From contig NZ_JAFFQE010000002.1 in NCBI RefSeq assembly GCF_016919005.1, positions 558,001 to 622,000 on the forward strand: DNA of 64,000 nt, written 5' to 3'. Within the stretch, counting starts at the first letter, position 1; every line of letters starts with the position of its first letter. Below the pieces are notes generated by a model. The model searched no databases. It had not been told where the DNA came from and was given only the letters and a program-made list of their open reading frames with translations. The position numbers and the translations under genes are program-made. The stretch is from Desulfopila inferna (lineage in GTDB: Bacteria; Desulfobacterota; Desulfobulbia; Desulfobulbales; Desulfocapsaceae). This document shows, piece after piece, positions 26,874-36,100 of this stretch.

Positions 26874-28754
26874 TTATGCGGTTCCGGTAAAATCGAAACT
26901 CAATTTTTGCTGGAACTTCTTGATCCGTTTAAATGCCTTTTTCAGTATAACCCGATCCAGGGAAGAGAGTCTGGCCGGATAGATGAGATTATCCGGTTCC
27001 TTTTCCTCATCTATTATTACCGTGATCTGTCTTAAAAATCTCAGGCGCATCAGATAATTGTAGATCTGTACCAGATCCCTGTATTCCTCGTCATCCAGCA
27101 CCCGCATCTTATGGAGCCTGAACAGGCGCCGCAGTGTATTGGTATCGGTAATATTATTCTGCAGGGAATATATTCTGGCCAGATCAATGATGGGCAGCAG
27201 GGCAAGCTTGATATCGAAGCTCCCCTTATTCTCTCCCTTTTTTTCCACGACAAATTTTCCCAGCAGAGTGATGGGCGGTTTGAAAAAAAGGGTGTTTTCC
27301 GTCATATTTCGCAAAAATCCCGGCCACTTGTCGATGAGACGCAGCAGGTATTTCTTCAGTTGATCCGCAAGGGATGTATCTCCGCCAACGCCTCTGAAAT
27401 CAAAGAAAATACTGGAATGCAGCAAATCTTCGGGTTTGGCCACATGGGTCCATTTATAAAAGTACTCTTTCCAGACGGACAGAGGTTGACACCAGTCCGG
27501 ATTTTTGGCCATATTGTTACCCACACAGAGACTGTATCCGGCAGTGTTCAGCTGGTTGCAGATACGTTCGGCCAGCGGACCGAAATAGTTCTGGGCCTGT
27601 TCCCTTTGCGATGCATCCTCTAAATCTTCATAGATAATGGCATTGTCCTGGTCCGAGATGAAGGTCTGCTCCTCACGGCCTTCCGAGCCCATAATCATAA
27701 ACACAAATTTACACGGCGGAGGTCCAAGTTCTTCAACGGAGAAAGCGATGATTTTTTCAATAATGGCATCGGAGAAGGCCGTAATCAATTTGGTTATATA
27801 TTCGGTGCTGGAACCATTTTGTATAGGATTCAGGAGCATTCTTGTCAGTCTTGCATGAATGTTTTCAAGCTGATCGATATTTTTGGAGGATTTGACTGTT
27901 TTTATCAACAGATACGTTGAGTTTGCCTGGGCGGTAATGAGATCTTTCTCGGTAATAATGCCGGTGATCTCTCCGATATGATTGATAAGCACTAGATGCC
28001 GTACATCTTTCTCAAGCATCTCCAGAAATACCTCATATACCTGCGAATCATCGCTGATCGAAATTACCGGCGACGACAATATCTTCTCAACAGGGGCCGA
28101 TACCTCCAGTCCCATGGCAATTGCCCTTTTACGAAGATCGGCATCGGTTACGATTCCCTCGATCCCGGTGTCGCTTCTGACCAAAAGAGCACTGCTGTTG
28201 GTCTCGGCCATTTTCTGCGCGGCTGTTTTTATAGAGGCATAGCGGTGACATTCTGCCAGGACCGGCCTGTACATCGCCGAAATCGGTTGATTGAAGAAGG
28301 GTAGATTGAGCTCCTTGTCCTTGATCTGGCGGGAGATAATCCCGGCATAGGTCCGGTTTATCATGCTTTTGCCGAAGGCGGTGGTAAAGAATTCGGTGAA
28401 GCGGTCGTTTTTTTCGCACAGGGTCAGGAAATGACCGGAATCGAGGGTAAGGAATACTGAGTCCTCAAGCACCCTGAGAGTCTTGGTTGCTATTCCCTCA
28501 TTGAGCAGAATGGAGATTCCACCAAAACTGTCCCCTTTCTGCATATGTCTTTTCAGGGTCTCGACAAAATTGAATTCAAAGTAAAACCTGGCAGAACCTG
28601 AGATGATGACCCGGAATTTATCGACAACTGTAATCTCCTGGATAAGAAGAACCGTATCGGCGGCCACGGACTCATAAGAAAGATGCGTGCTGATGGCATC
28701 AAATTCCTCTCTGGAAAGTAGCGAAAAAGGCGCATACGAATATTCTTCACTCAT
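26874..28754 (-). CDS. cNMP-binding, CBS-pair, DUF294 nucleotidyltransferase-like signalling protein
   Basis: A 626-residue cytoplasmic protein. Residues about 10-130 form a cyclic-nucleotide-binding fold (MQKGDSFGGISILLNEG), 155-285 a pair of CBS domains (GIEGIVTDADLRKRAIA, GEITGIITEKDLITA), and about 320-455 a DUF294 nucleotidyltransferase-like domain with GSEGREEQTFISDQDNAIIY, where DQD is the metal pair; the rest is the partner C-terminal helical domain. Such proteins resemble the GlnD N-terminus and are usually found, as here, next to a DEDDh exonuclease-domain protein. The substrate is unknown. It is downstream of that gene on the same strand, with a repeat in between. Confidence 0.9.
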   Translation of the reverse strand: MSEEYSYAPFSLLSREEFDAISTHLSYESVAADTVLLIQEITVVDKFRVIISGSARFYFEFNFVETLKRHMQKGDSFGGISILLNEGIATKTLRVLEDSVFLTLDSGHFLTLCEKNDRFTEFFTTAFGKSMINRTYAGIISRQIKDKELNLPFFNQPISAMYRPVLAECHRYASIKTAAQKMAETNSSALLVRSDTGIEGIVTDADLRKRAIAMGLEVSAPVEKILSSPVISISDDSQVYEVFLEMLEKDVRHLVLINHIGEITGIITEKDLITAQANSTYLLIKTVKSSKNIDQLENIHARLTRMLLNPIQNGSSTEYITKLITAFSDAIIEKIIAFSVEELGPPPCKFVFMIMGSEGREEQTFISDQDNAIIYEDLEDASQREQAQNYFGPLAERICNQLNTAGYSLCVGNNMAKNPDWCQPLSVWKEYFYKWTHVAKPEDLLHSSIFFDFRGVGGDTSLADQLKKYLLRLIDKWPGFLRNMTENTLFFKPPITLLGKFVVEKKGENKGSFDIKLALLPIIDLARIYSLQNNITDTNTLRRLFRLHKMRVLDDEEYRDLVQIYNYLMRLRFLRQITVIIDEEKEPDNLIYPARLSSLDRVILKKAFKRIKKFQQKLSFDFTGTA

Positions 28755-28769
28755 CTACTACCTCTTGTA

Positions 28770-28872
28770 TTGATGGCGTCGCGATAAGCGCAGACACTCC
28801 GCCCTGTTTATGGAACTTTTATCTAACCATCTCACATCATGGAAATTTTTCTAAGTTGTCGAGATGGACTTA
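28770..28872. repeat. TCGTAAAAA-family palindromic repeat, copy 4
   Basis: GATGGCGTCGCGATAAGCGCAGAC... through GGAACTTTTATCTAACCATC to TTTTTCTAAGTTGTCGAGATG. Shares the GATAAGCGCAGA core with other copies. Fills the gap between the exonuclease-domain and DUF294 genes. Confidence 0.55.
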
Positions 28873-28899
28873 GTATTCAGTATTCCGGCAGGTGCTGTC

Positions 28900-31005
28900 T
28901 CAGTAACGTAATCGTAGGAAAAATGTCCGTTTCGATGCTTCAATGGCATCTTTTAAGGTGAAAATTCCCTTACTCTGCAGGATCGGCAGAAGCTTGAGAA
29001 ATATCTCCGCCGCGGCAAGTGCATCACCAAGTGCGGTATGGCGGCCGATAATACTGACACCAAGTCTTTTGGCCACGTTCTCAATATTGTGCTGCTTGTG
29101 GATCGGATGCAGCATGGCCGAGAGCAACAGGGTATCGAGAACAGGATTGGCCAACACCACACCGCTGCTTTTTTCCTTCATCTTTATCATCTTCAAATCG
29201 AAACCAACATCATGTCCGACGATAACGCTATCGGCAATATAGCTTTTCAATGCCGGCAGAATGTCTTCGATGGTTGGCTTGTCCTTCACCATATCCGGTT
29301 CGATGCCGTGAATTTTATAGGATTCAAAAGGAATGTCACGTGCGGGGTTGACCAGCTGCTCGAACTGGTCCTGATAGACAATGCGGTTGTGGACGATCCT
29401 TACCGCCCCGATGGAGATGATCTCATCACCTCCTCCGGGATCAAGCCCGGTCGTTTCGGTATCGATAACACTGTAGGTAAGTGAAGTGAGGTTGGAATCA
29501 AGCATATCCCGGTTCTCTTCATCTACGGTGAAAAGGTTAAAATCATAATATTCAGGCCTGGAGCCGGTGATGACCGGGCCTCGTTTGGCATATGAGGGAG
29601 AAGCCAGTTCCGATTTCGCTGTTATTCTCACCAGCGAACATTTCTGTTCTCTGTCGGCAATGGGTTCGAGGGTGGCTCTGTTTTGTTTAAGGACATAGCC
29701 TAAGTTGGTGAGCGGCGTAATTTTCTCCGAGATGATGTTGTCGATTTCCCGGCAGCTTACCGGAGGGCTGCCCCAGGAGATCTCGAAGACCACCTGTTTC
29801 TCCTGGGCTGTGGCCAGCATGTCGAACTCATCCAGAAAGGTGAGTGCACTGAGCTTCTCCACAATATAGACAAAGGCCGCAGCAAAGGAGAAGGTATCGC
29901 CCAAAATTCTTTTGCCTTGACTGGTGGTGGTGATATTTACCCTGATATTTTTTTCTCCCGCAGTCTTTTGAATCAGGAAGAGGAACCGCTGCAGATCTAT
30001 CCTGGTCAGAGGCATGGTCTCAAAGGCCCTGTCCAGCACGGATACACAGGTGGAATCAAATTTTTTCCCCAGATCCGCAAGACACTCCTGCACCACCTTG
30101 ACGTCGTCATCCCGGTGATGCATTTCCGGTGTTACTAACTCCTCGATTCGGGAAAGGCTTTTCTGCAGATCCCGGCCAAAAGATAACAGACTCCGGTTTA
30201 TCGATTCATATCTCTCTATGTTGCCGGAAATATCCTGGAGGCTTAAAATAAACCCGGTTATCCGTCGCTCCTCGCTGAGGACCGGAATGGTTTCGGCGTT
30301 GACCAGGACATCTTCTTCAAGCTGAGTAATAAAGGAGGAAGCAACCCGACTTTTGCCAGCGGCCAGCCGTTCCTCGATTTCATCTAGCGCGTGTATGATG
30401 AGTGACTTGTCGATTATATGGAAAATCGACCTGCCCAGGCCTAAGAAGTATTCCGACCTTCTCGTCGATCTGTTTCGGGTAAATACCATCCTAGCCTGCG
30501 AATTAAAGAGCAGTATCCTGCCGTTGATATTGCATATTATCAACCCTACCGGCAACTCCGCCATAATCGAGGCAAGTAGATTGCGCTCCTTCTCCGTTTC
30601 GCTCCTGGCTGCACCTATTTCCCGGGCAATATGTTTGATGAGATTCTCATGAACCTCTGCAAAGCCGTTAATGGCTTCGGATAATTCATTAATATTATGG
30701 TTTCCGTTAAATTGAAGACGATGAGACGGGTTTGTTCTGTAGATAACGGAGGTTTCGGCAGGAATTTTTTTAAGCGGCAGGTAGAATTTGGTATAGCATA
30801 TTTCGAAGATCACCCATAAGGCCACGGGGACAACAGTGATCAAGGCCAGCAGATAATAAATGTTTTGATGGACTATCCGGCGAAGAAAAAGGGTTTCTTC
30901 AACAGCGAGTTGCTGCCAGACCAGAAAGAGAAGAAAAAAGATGTAGCAGAGAGTCAGAGCTAAGGCCAGAAAGACAAATTGCCAGAATGCATTCGTCTGT
31001 TTCAT
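28900..31005 (-). CDS. membrane PAS sensor fused to a DnaQ-like 3'-5' exonuclease
   Basis: A 701-residue protein. Two membrane helices lie at about residues 10-32 and 45-70, a PAS-like domain at 155-275 (LPVGLIICNINGRILLFNSQ), a long region resembling a histidine-kinase dimerisation and ATPase-like segment but lacking its motifs (to ~490), and a DEDDh exonuclease domain at 515-690. The nuclease motifs are all there: VIDTETTGL (Exo I), VGHDVGFDLKMI (Exo II) and HTALGDALAA (Exo III). Exonuclease activity on nucleic acid or nucleotides is therefore likely. It sits upstream of the cNMP/CBS/DUF294 gene. Confidence 0.88.
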   Translation of the reverse strand: MKQTNAFWQFVFLALALTLCYIFFLLFLVWQQLAVEETLFLRRIVHQNIYYLLALITVVPVALWVIFEICYTKFYLPLKKIPAETSVIYRTNPSHRLQFNGNHNINELSEAINGFAEVHENLIKHIAREIGAARSETEKERNLLASIMAELPVGLIICNINGRILLFNSQARMVFTRNRSTRRSEYFLGLGRSIFHIIDKSLIIHALDEIEERLAAGKSRVASSFITQLEEDVLVNAETIPVLSEERRITGFILSLQDISGNIERYESINRSLLSFGRDLQKSLSRIEELVTPEMHHRDDDVKVVQECLADLGKKFDSTCVSVLDRAFETMPLTRIDLQRFLFLIQKTAGEKNIRVNITTTSQGKRILGDTFSFAAAFVYIVEKLSALTFLDEFDMLATAQEKQVVFEISWGSPPVSCREIDNIISEKITPLTNLGYVLKQNRATLEPIADREQKCSLVRITAKSELASPSYAKRGPVITGSRPEYYDFNLFTVDEENRDMLDSNLTSLTYSVIDTETTGLDPGGGDEIISIGAVRIVHNRIVYQDQFEQLVNPARDIPFESYKIHGIEPDMVKDKPTIEDILPALKSYIADSVIVGHDVGFDLKMIKMKEKSSGVVLANPVLDTLLLSAMLHPIHKQHNIENVAKRLGVSIIGRHTALGDALAAAEIFLKLLPILQSKGIFTLKDAIEASKRTFFLRLRY

Positions 31006-31234
31006 AACGATTCATCCGTTCCCAAGGACTCTTTGCAGCTGTCTGTCTAAATGGTGAACATCCGGCAATACCGCCAATGGGTCTCGGGAATGTTTCAATT
31101 TAGACTCAATTTCATGGTACACGTACTGCAAGGCTATCCAAGTACCACCAATTTTGCAAGTCTCTTTGTCGGGATGATTCGAATAAATCACCTGAATAGA
31201 GTAATTTGACGGGACCGAATTGAAAAATGGGGTC

Positions 31235-31388
31235 CTGATTACCCCTGATCCTCAGCTCAAATCCGGGACTGCTTCTTTCACGGATCTCTGCAGCCAGAAC
31301 GGCTGCAGTTTGGATGGGGTTATGGATTCCCGATGAAAAGAGCAGTCCCGGCCTGGGCCAGAAAATGCTGAGTTTCAGAGGTAACCAG
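31235..31388. repeat. CTGATTACC-family palindromic element, copy 1
   Basis: A 154-bp unit ending in CTGATTACC and GGTAACCAG, with long inner complementary arms (CCGGGACTGCTTCTTTCAC with GATGAAAAGAGCAGTCCCGG) and a central hairpin CTGCAGCC / GGCTGCAG. The inverted copy at 46242-46400 has the same order of parts. It lies at the 3' end of the protease-like gene; the rest of 31006-31414 has no gene. Confidence 0.72.
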
Positions 31389-31414
31389 AATATCCTCGTT
31401 TCTCATGAGGGCAA

Positions 31415-32116
31415 TTATTCCCCCAGTGTCGTTCTCGTTTCAAGAAGCCCTTCCTCTTCCATCAGTTCAAGACCATATTCTATGGCAACGGCATAGGAGA
31501 TATTGGTATTGGTTTCGACGGTACGACTGTCGTCGGTAATATCACGTGCCGCCTCTCGAGGATCAAAGCGACCGCTTATGATGCCTACCACAACTCCCTC
31601 ACTTACACCTACCAGCGGCCCTCCCCGGTCCCCATCGTGCATCATCGAGTCAAACAGCAGCAGTCTGCTGTTGTTGGGGGAAATCATCCTGGCGCTGACC
31701 ACGGCATTCATGGCGACAAGGGTGTGCAGCGACTGATGGCCAAAGGCATAGCCCATGGCCATTACACTGGAGCCTATAGGGATATTTTCCGCACTGCCGA
31801 GGAAAAAATCGGGCAGCGACATATCAATCTCAACCTCCATTTTTAGCAGGGCGACATCTCGTTCCCGGTTGCGTCTCACTATACTGACAGGAATAGAGGC
31901 TACCATCTCCTGGCTGATTGGGGTGAATTCATTGCTCATCGTTTCACCACTCACCACCATCAGCTGACCTTCGCTGGGCAGGATATGGGAGACTGTGAGC
32001 AGGTAACCGCCGGAATGGACCAGAAATGCCGAACCGAGAAACAATACCGTGTCGGTATCACGGCGAAACACCATCAGGCAACCATTATGAAACTTCTTAA
32101 AAACCGTTTCGAGCAT
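31415..32116 (-). CDS. trypsin-like protease fold lacking the catalytic serine
   Basis: A 233-residue S1-type protein with the histidine motif LLTVSHIL and the aspartate motif RERDVALLKME in the right order. At the serine position the sequence is HDGDRGGPLVG, so GDSGG has become GDRGG; the codon is CGG. The molecule should therefore be unable to cleave peptides by the usual mechanism, and may serve as a binding or sensing module. There is no signal peptide from the chosen start at 32116, where GGAGGAAAT is well placed. It sits downstream of the binding protein and BCCT carrier in the same orientation. Confidence 0.85.
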   Translation of the reverse strand: MLETVFKKFHNGCLMVFRRDTDTVLFLGSAFLVHSGGYLLTVSHILPSEGQLMVVSGETMSNEFTPISQEMVASIPVSIVRRNRERDVALLKMEVEIDMSLPDFFLGSAENIPIGSSVMAMGYAFGHQSLHTLVAMNAVVSARMISPNNSRLLLFDSMMHDGDRGGPLVGVSEGVVVGIISGRFDPREAARDITDDSRTVETNTNISYAVAIEYGLELMEEEGLLETRTTLGE

Positions 32117-32186
32117 ATTTCCTCCAGCACCCTTTGTGGTTATTGAGATGGCATTCGGTTCACGTTGTTTTTTTTCAGCCAGAGGG

Positions 32187-33101
32187 CTACTGATCATCGA
32201 GCCACTGCCGAACCCGCTCCGGATGGACCCGCATCCAGCGCAGCGCCGTTTCGTAGGAATAAAGTCCCTGATCAGCCTGGTTCCAGATCATAAACTGCGA
32301 CGCTTCTTCCGGAGTCCAGGAAAAGCGAGCGAGGAAGGCATACGCTTTGGGGAGATCCTGGCGCAGGCCGGACCGCACCATTGTATGTATTTCCTCGGCT
32401 CCACCGAATACATCCTGCTGATCAGCGAGGAATTTCAGATTCCAGCGAGCGAACATCCAGTGCGGCGTCCAGCCGGTTACCACAATCCAGCGCTTGTGGC
32501 GAATGGCGTTGGAAAGTTCGGCAGTCATCGAGATTTCGCTGCCGTCTATCAGCCTGTAGTCGAGATTATAGACCTCCAGAGCCTTCAATGTCCGCTTCAT
32601 GATTCCGGCCTCGGGATCGATACCGATTATCCGGCCCCGGAACTCTTCGGCATACTCCCGCAGATCGCTGATCGATTCTGCGGCAATGTATGACGGCGCC
32701 CGCCAGCCCTGCCCTCCCACCTGGCGTCCGGCACTGACATCGGGGACAACAAGGCCGATCCGGGCTCCGCTGAGGTTCGGTCCGAGATCTTCCAGTTGCT
32801 CTCCGTATCGTTGATAATACTGCTGGTGTGTCGTGGGCAGCCAGGCGGAAAGCATGGCGTCCACCTTTCCCGTTGCCACCGCCTCCCACATCTGATCGGC
32901 ATCCAGCCTTACCAGCTCCACCCGATACCCCAGTTCCTCCTGGAGCACGGCCTGTGCCAGAGAGCTGCCGGCAATGGATGAGGACCAGTTGGTATAGGCA
33001 AGTTTCACCGTTTCCCGTGCCTCTGCGACGTCTCTCCCTGCTGTTGTCCATATCGCTGTAAGGATAAGGATATACAGAAAACATTTTCCGGGCTTATCCA
33101 T
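32187..33101 (-). CDS. glycine betaine/proline-type substrate-binding protein (OpuAC family)
   Basis: About 304 residues with a signal peptide (CFLYILILTAIWTTAG) and the OpuAC fold: VKLAYTNWSSSIAGSSLAQAVLQEELGYRV, then DAMLSAWLPTTHQQYY and VVTGWTPHWMFARWNLKFL, where the aromatic residues that cage a quaternary amine occur. The start at 33101 follows GGAGG. No ABC permease or ATPase gene is near; instead a BCCT carrier gene lies 37 bases upstream and the protease-like gene downstream. This makes it an orphan binding protein, perhaps delivering or sensing betaine for the carrier. Confidence 0.88.
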   Translation of the reverse strand: MDKPGKCFLYILILTAIWTTAGRDVAEARETVKLAYTNWSSSIAGSSLAQAVLQEELGYRVELVRLDADQMWEAVATGKVDAMLSAWLPTTHQQYYQRYGEQLEDLGPNLSGARIGLVVPDVSAGRQVGGQGWRAPSYIAAESISDLREYAEEFRGRIIGIDPEAGIMKRTLKALEVYNLDYRLIDGSEISMTAELSNAIRHKRWIVVTGWTPHWMFARWNLKFLADQQDVFGGAEEIHTMVRSGLRQDLPKAYAFLARFSWTPEEASQFMIWNQADQGLYSYETALRWMRVHPERVRQWLDDQ

Positions 33102-33138
33102 CAATCGCCTCCCGAGCGTAAAATAATTTCTTTTTCCG

Positions 33139-34761
33139 CTACCAGAACCGACGCCGTCCGAAAGTCGGCAGTTTAATCGAAGGACGGTGCCGGAGTTCCT
33201 TGGTTTTTGAGTCTCCGATAGACAGCTCGAAGGTCTGACCCTCCTTATACTCGGCAAGTCCTTTATGCAGGGAATAGCACATCCCCAGCAAAATGAGGGC
33301 AAAGGGCAGTCCGGTTGTGATCGCCGCGGTCTGCAGCGCCACCAGACCGCCGCCTATAAGTAGCACCGCGGCCACAACACCCTCCATCACGGCCCAGAAC
33401 AGACGCTGCAGGACAGGCGGGTCGGGATTGCCTCCGGCGGTGATGATGTCGATCACCAGCGAACCGGAGTCAGACGAGGTAACGAAAAAGGTGATTACCA
33501 CAACGATCGCCAGCATTGAGGTCAGGGACTGCAACGGATAATGCTCAAGCAGCTTGAATAACGACACCGGGACATTTTCCTGAACCGCCCGGGCGATATC
33601 TCCTGCTCCGAACATCTCAATGTTTATGGCGCTGTTGCCGAAAACGGTAATCCAGGCAAAGGTAATAAAGGTGGGCACAAACAGAACTCCTTTGATAAAC
33701 TCACCGATGGTACGGCCATAGGAGACACGGGCAATGAACATGCCGACAAAGGGCGACCAGGAAATCCACCAGCCCCAATAGAAAATTGTCCAGGCCAGCT
33801 GCCAGTCCGTCGCTTCGTAGGTTTCATTCCAGGTAGCCAGCTGGGGAAGATTTTGAAAGTAAAAGCCGATATTTTCCATCAGCGCCTTCATGATAAACAG
33901 GGTCGGCCCCAGCAGCAGCACAAAAAGCATCAATCCTGCGGCAAGATAAACATTAATCTGGCTGAGCAATTTGATGCCGGCACTGATGCCCCTGACCACC
34001 GACCAGGCGGCAATACAAGTAATACCGACAATCAAGAGGACCTGAATAAAAGTTGACTGCGGTATCCCAAAGAGGTGATTAAGGCCGGCATTAACCTGCT
34101 GAACTCCCAATCCCAAGGAGGTGGCGACGCCGAACATAGTCGCTACTGTCGCCATAATATCGATCATGTTGCCGATGGGACCGTAAATCCTTTCCTTGAG
34201 CAACGGATAAAACGCCGAGCGGATCGATAAAGGCAATCCTTTGTTAAAAGAAAAAAATGCCAGCGATAAACCAACAATGGCATACACTGCCCAGGGATGC
34301 AGCCCCCAGTGCAGAAAGGTCAGGTCCATACCGATTCTGGCGGCCTCTGCAGTGCCGGGTTCAACAAGGGGGGAGGCAACATAATGAAACATCGGTTCGG
34401 CGACGCCGTAAAAAAGAAGACCAATTCCCATACCTGCAGAAAAAAGCATGGAAAACCAGCCAAGTGTGGTAAATTCCGGTTCTGCTTCCACTCCACCCAG
34501 TCTTATGCTGGAGAAACGACCGAGCAACAGCGAAATGACATAGACCAGAATGATATTCATGGTCCAGACGAAGAACCAGCCGGCATATTTGCCGATCAGA
34601 GCTTGGAGGTTAGAGAAAAAATTATCGACATTGGCCTGAAAAACCAGGGTCAGGGCAACAAATGTGAGAATGAGCCCGGCGGAAATGAAGAAAACATAAG
34701 GATGGACATCGAGATGAAACCAACCTTTTTCCCCCGACGGAGAATGCTCACTGCTTTCCAT
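33139..34761 (-). CDS. BCCT-family betaine/choline/carnitine transporter
   Basis: About 540 residues with 12 membrane helices, the secondary carrier type that imports glycine betaine, choline or carnitine for osmoprotection. Family marks include WFSMLFSAGMGIGLLFYGVAEP, FLHWGLHPWAVYAIVG and the conserved tryptophan block YWGWWISWSPFVGMFIARVS. The start at 34761 is chosen for GGGAGGTT six bases upstream. It is the first gene of a unit with the binding protein and the protease-like gene. The upstream region carries a long palindromic repeat. Confidence 0.95.
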   Translation of the reverse strand: MESSEHSPSGEKGWFHLDVHPYVFFISAGLILTFVALTLVFQANVDNFFSNLQALIGKYAGWFFVWTMNIILVYVISLLLGRFSSIRLGGVEAEPEFTTLGWFSMLFSAGMGIGLLFYGVAEPMFHYVASPLVEPGTAEAARIGMDLTFLHWGLHPWAVYAIVGLSLAFFSFNKGLPLSIRSAFYPLLKERIYGPIGNMIDIMATVATMFGVATSLGLGVQQVNAGLNHLFGIPQSTFIQVLLIVGITCIAAWSVVRGISAGIKLLSQINVYLAAGLMLFVLLLGPTLFIMKALMENIGFYFQNLPQLATWNETYEATDWQLAWTIFYWGWWISWSPFVGMFIARVSYGRTIGEFIKGVLFVPTFITFAWITVFGNSAINIEMFGAGDIARAVQENVPVSLFKLLEHYPLQSLTSMLAIVVVITFFVTSSDSGSLVIDIITAGGNPDPPVLQRLFWAVMEGVVAAVLLIGGGLVALQTAAITTGLPFALILLGMCYSLHKGLAEYKEGQTFELSIGDSKTKELRHRPSIKLPTFGRRRFW

Positions 34762-34779
34762 GCGGAACCTCCCAATTAT

Positions 34780-34951
34780 GATGGCGTCGTAAAAACTCTT
34801 CATCCGAAGTCTTCGCTTATCTGCGTCGTTGCTACAAAATTTCTATCATTACGACGTACCTTAGTACGCCGAAATAATAGAAATTTTGCGCGCCTAGCAT
34901 ATGAAGTTTTTTACTTAGCCATCCGAAAATTCAGGTTTTCACGAGGTTATC
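34780..34951. repeat. TCGTAAAAA-family palindromic repeat, copy 5
   Basis: GATGGCGTCGTAAAAAC to TTTTCACGAGGTTATC. The centre, 34835-34888, is an almost perfect inverted repeat of about 25-base arms starting CAAAATTTCTAT and ending ATAGAAATTTTG. It lies in the leader of the BCCT transcription unit. The 250 bases beyond it hold nothing I recognise. Confidence 0.75.
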
Positions 34952-35199
34952 AATTATAAGAAAGAGCAAAAGAACAACTCATGAGAGGGGGAAAAAAGCG
35001 TACGGATAATGAGGTGACGTGCTTTTGCAAGTGCCTCTCATAGCCATTCGAATCATCATTCAAGCACTGAAATGATAGCATATCGTTTGCTCCTTTACAA
35101 TGTCTGCACAATTAGATGGTCCGGCAACTCCCAGCTTTTCGCTCGAAGAAAAAGAGGGCATCTTCTTGGCTTTTGGCGTCGATGCATTACAATAGGGCT

Positions 35200-35400
35200 A
35201 TGAAAAAGGTATGCGATATATGCGGGGGTTCTGGCCAGGTCGGCTACTTTGGTGGAGTAAGCAGGTTTATCATAACCTGGGATGAATGCCCCGAATGTCT
35301 GGGCACCGGTATATATTGCGGAGCCGAACCTGAATCGGCTTCTGTTGACGAGCCATCCCCCTCAACACCCGACAATACCGAAAAAAACTCATCGGATTAA
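35200..35400 (+). CDS. small zinc-ribbon-like protein (CxxCxGxG, CxxC)
   Basis: A 66-residue protein with VCDICGGSGQVGYFG and DECPECLGTGI, two Cys pairs spaced like the zinc-binding repeats of DnaJ. The acidic, Ser/Pro-rich tail looks disordered. The start at 35200 is the last ATG before the motif; an upstream in-frame start adds residues without character. It ends 23 bases before the next gene and probably shares its transcript. Function unknown. Confidence 0.7.
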   Translation: MKKVCDICGGSGQVGYFGGVSRFIITWDECPECLGTGIYCGAEPESASVDEPSPSTPDNTEKNSSD

Positions 35401-35422
35401 TAATTTTGTAAAGGAACGGCAG

Positions 35423-36067
35423 ATGGTTGTTTCACCTCCAATGTACAGTGCCAGGGAAGAGCTCGCCAATGCGGCTACACATGCGCTGGGTGTCCTTCTC
35501 TCCATTAAGGGACTCATTTTCCTGGTAGTCTTCTCCGTTCTCAATGGTAATGGCTACCATATTGTCAGTAGTTCCATATTTGGGGCAAGCCTGGTCCTCC
35601 TCTATTCCATGTCGACTTTTTATCATCTGGTGAAAACAGCAAAGATGAAAAAGCTCTTCAGGGCACTTGATCATTCATCAATATTTATATTAATTGCAGG
35701 AACATACACTCCATTCACCTTGGTGACCCTGCATGGCAGCTGGGGCTGGACACTCTTTGGCATAGTATGGGGCCTCGCCGTTGCGGGAATTATTCTGGAA
35801 ACAGTCACCGGTCAGAGATTTGAAAAGCTTTCTCTCAGTTTATATATCGCCATGGGTTGGCTTATCATTGTAGCTATCAAGCCCCTTTTCCTCGGTATTG
35901 CCCCGGGCGGCATAGCACTTGTTGCCGGAGGCGGCCTCTGTTACACCCTGGGAGTGGTTTTTTATATCTGGAATGCACTCGTCTTCAATCATGCGATCTG
36001 GCATCTCTTTGTGCTGGGCGGCAGTGTTCTTCATTTCTTTGCTGTTTTTTTCTATGTCATTCCCTAG
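35423..36067 (+). CDS. hemolysin III / adiponectin-receptor-like membrane protein
   Basis: A 214-residue protein with seven hydrophobic helices and the family's polar marks: SAREELANAATHALG at the N-terminus, YHLVKTAKMKKLFRALDHSSIFILIAG, and the C-terminal FNHAIWHLFVLGGSVLHFFA. The conserved Ser, Asp and three His residues form the metal site of the PAQR-like superfamily (TrhA in bacteria), proposed to act in membrane lipid balance. AAGGAACGGCAG precedes the start at 35423. The ykgJ-like gene follows by 33 bases. Confidence 0.92.
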   Translation: MVVSPPMYSAREELANAATHALGVLLSIKGLIFLVVFSVLNGNGYHIVSSSIFGASLVLLYSMSTFYHLVKTAKMKKLFRALDHSSIFILIAGTYTPFTLVTLHGSWGWTLFGIVWGLAVAGIILETVTGQRFEKLSLSLYIAMGWLIIVAIKPLFLGIAPGGIALVAGGGLCYTLGVVFYIWNALVFNHAIWHLFVLGGSVLHFFAVFFYVIP

Positions 36068-36100
36068 GACTGGGCCTCCTTTCTGCCGGATCATCCGCCA

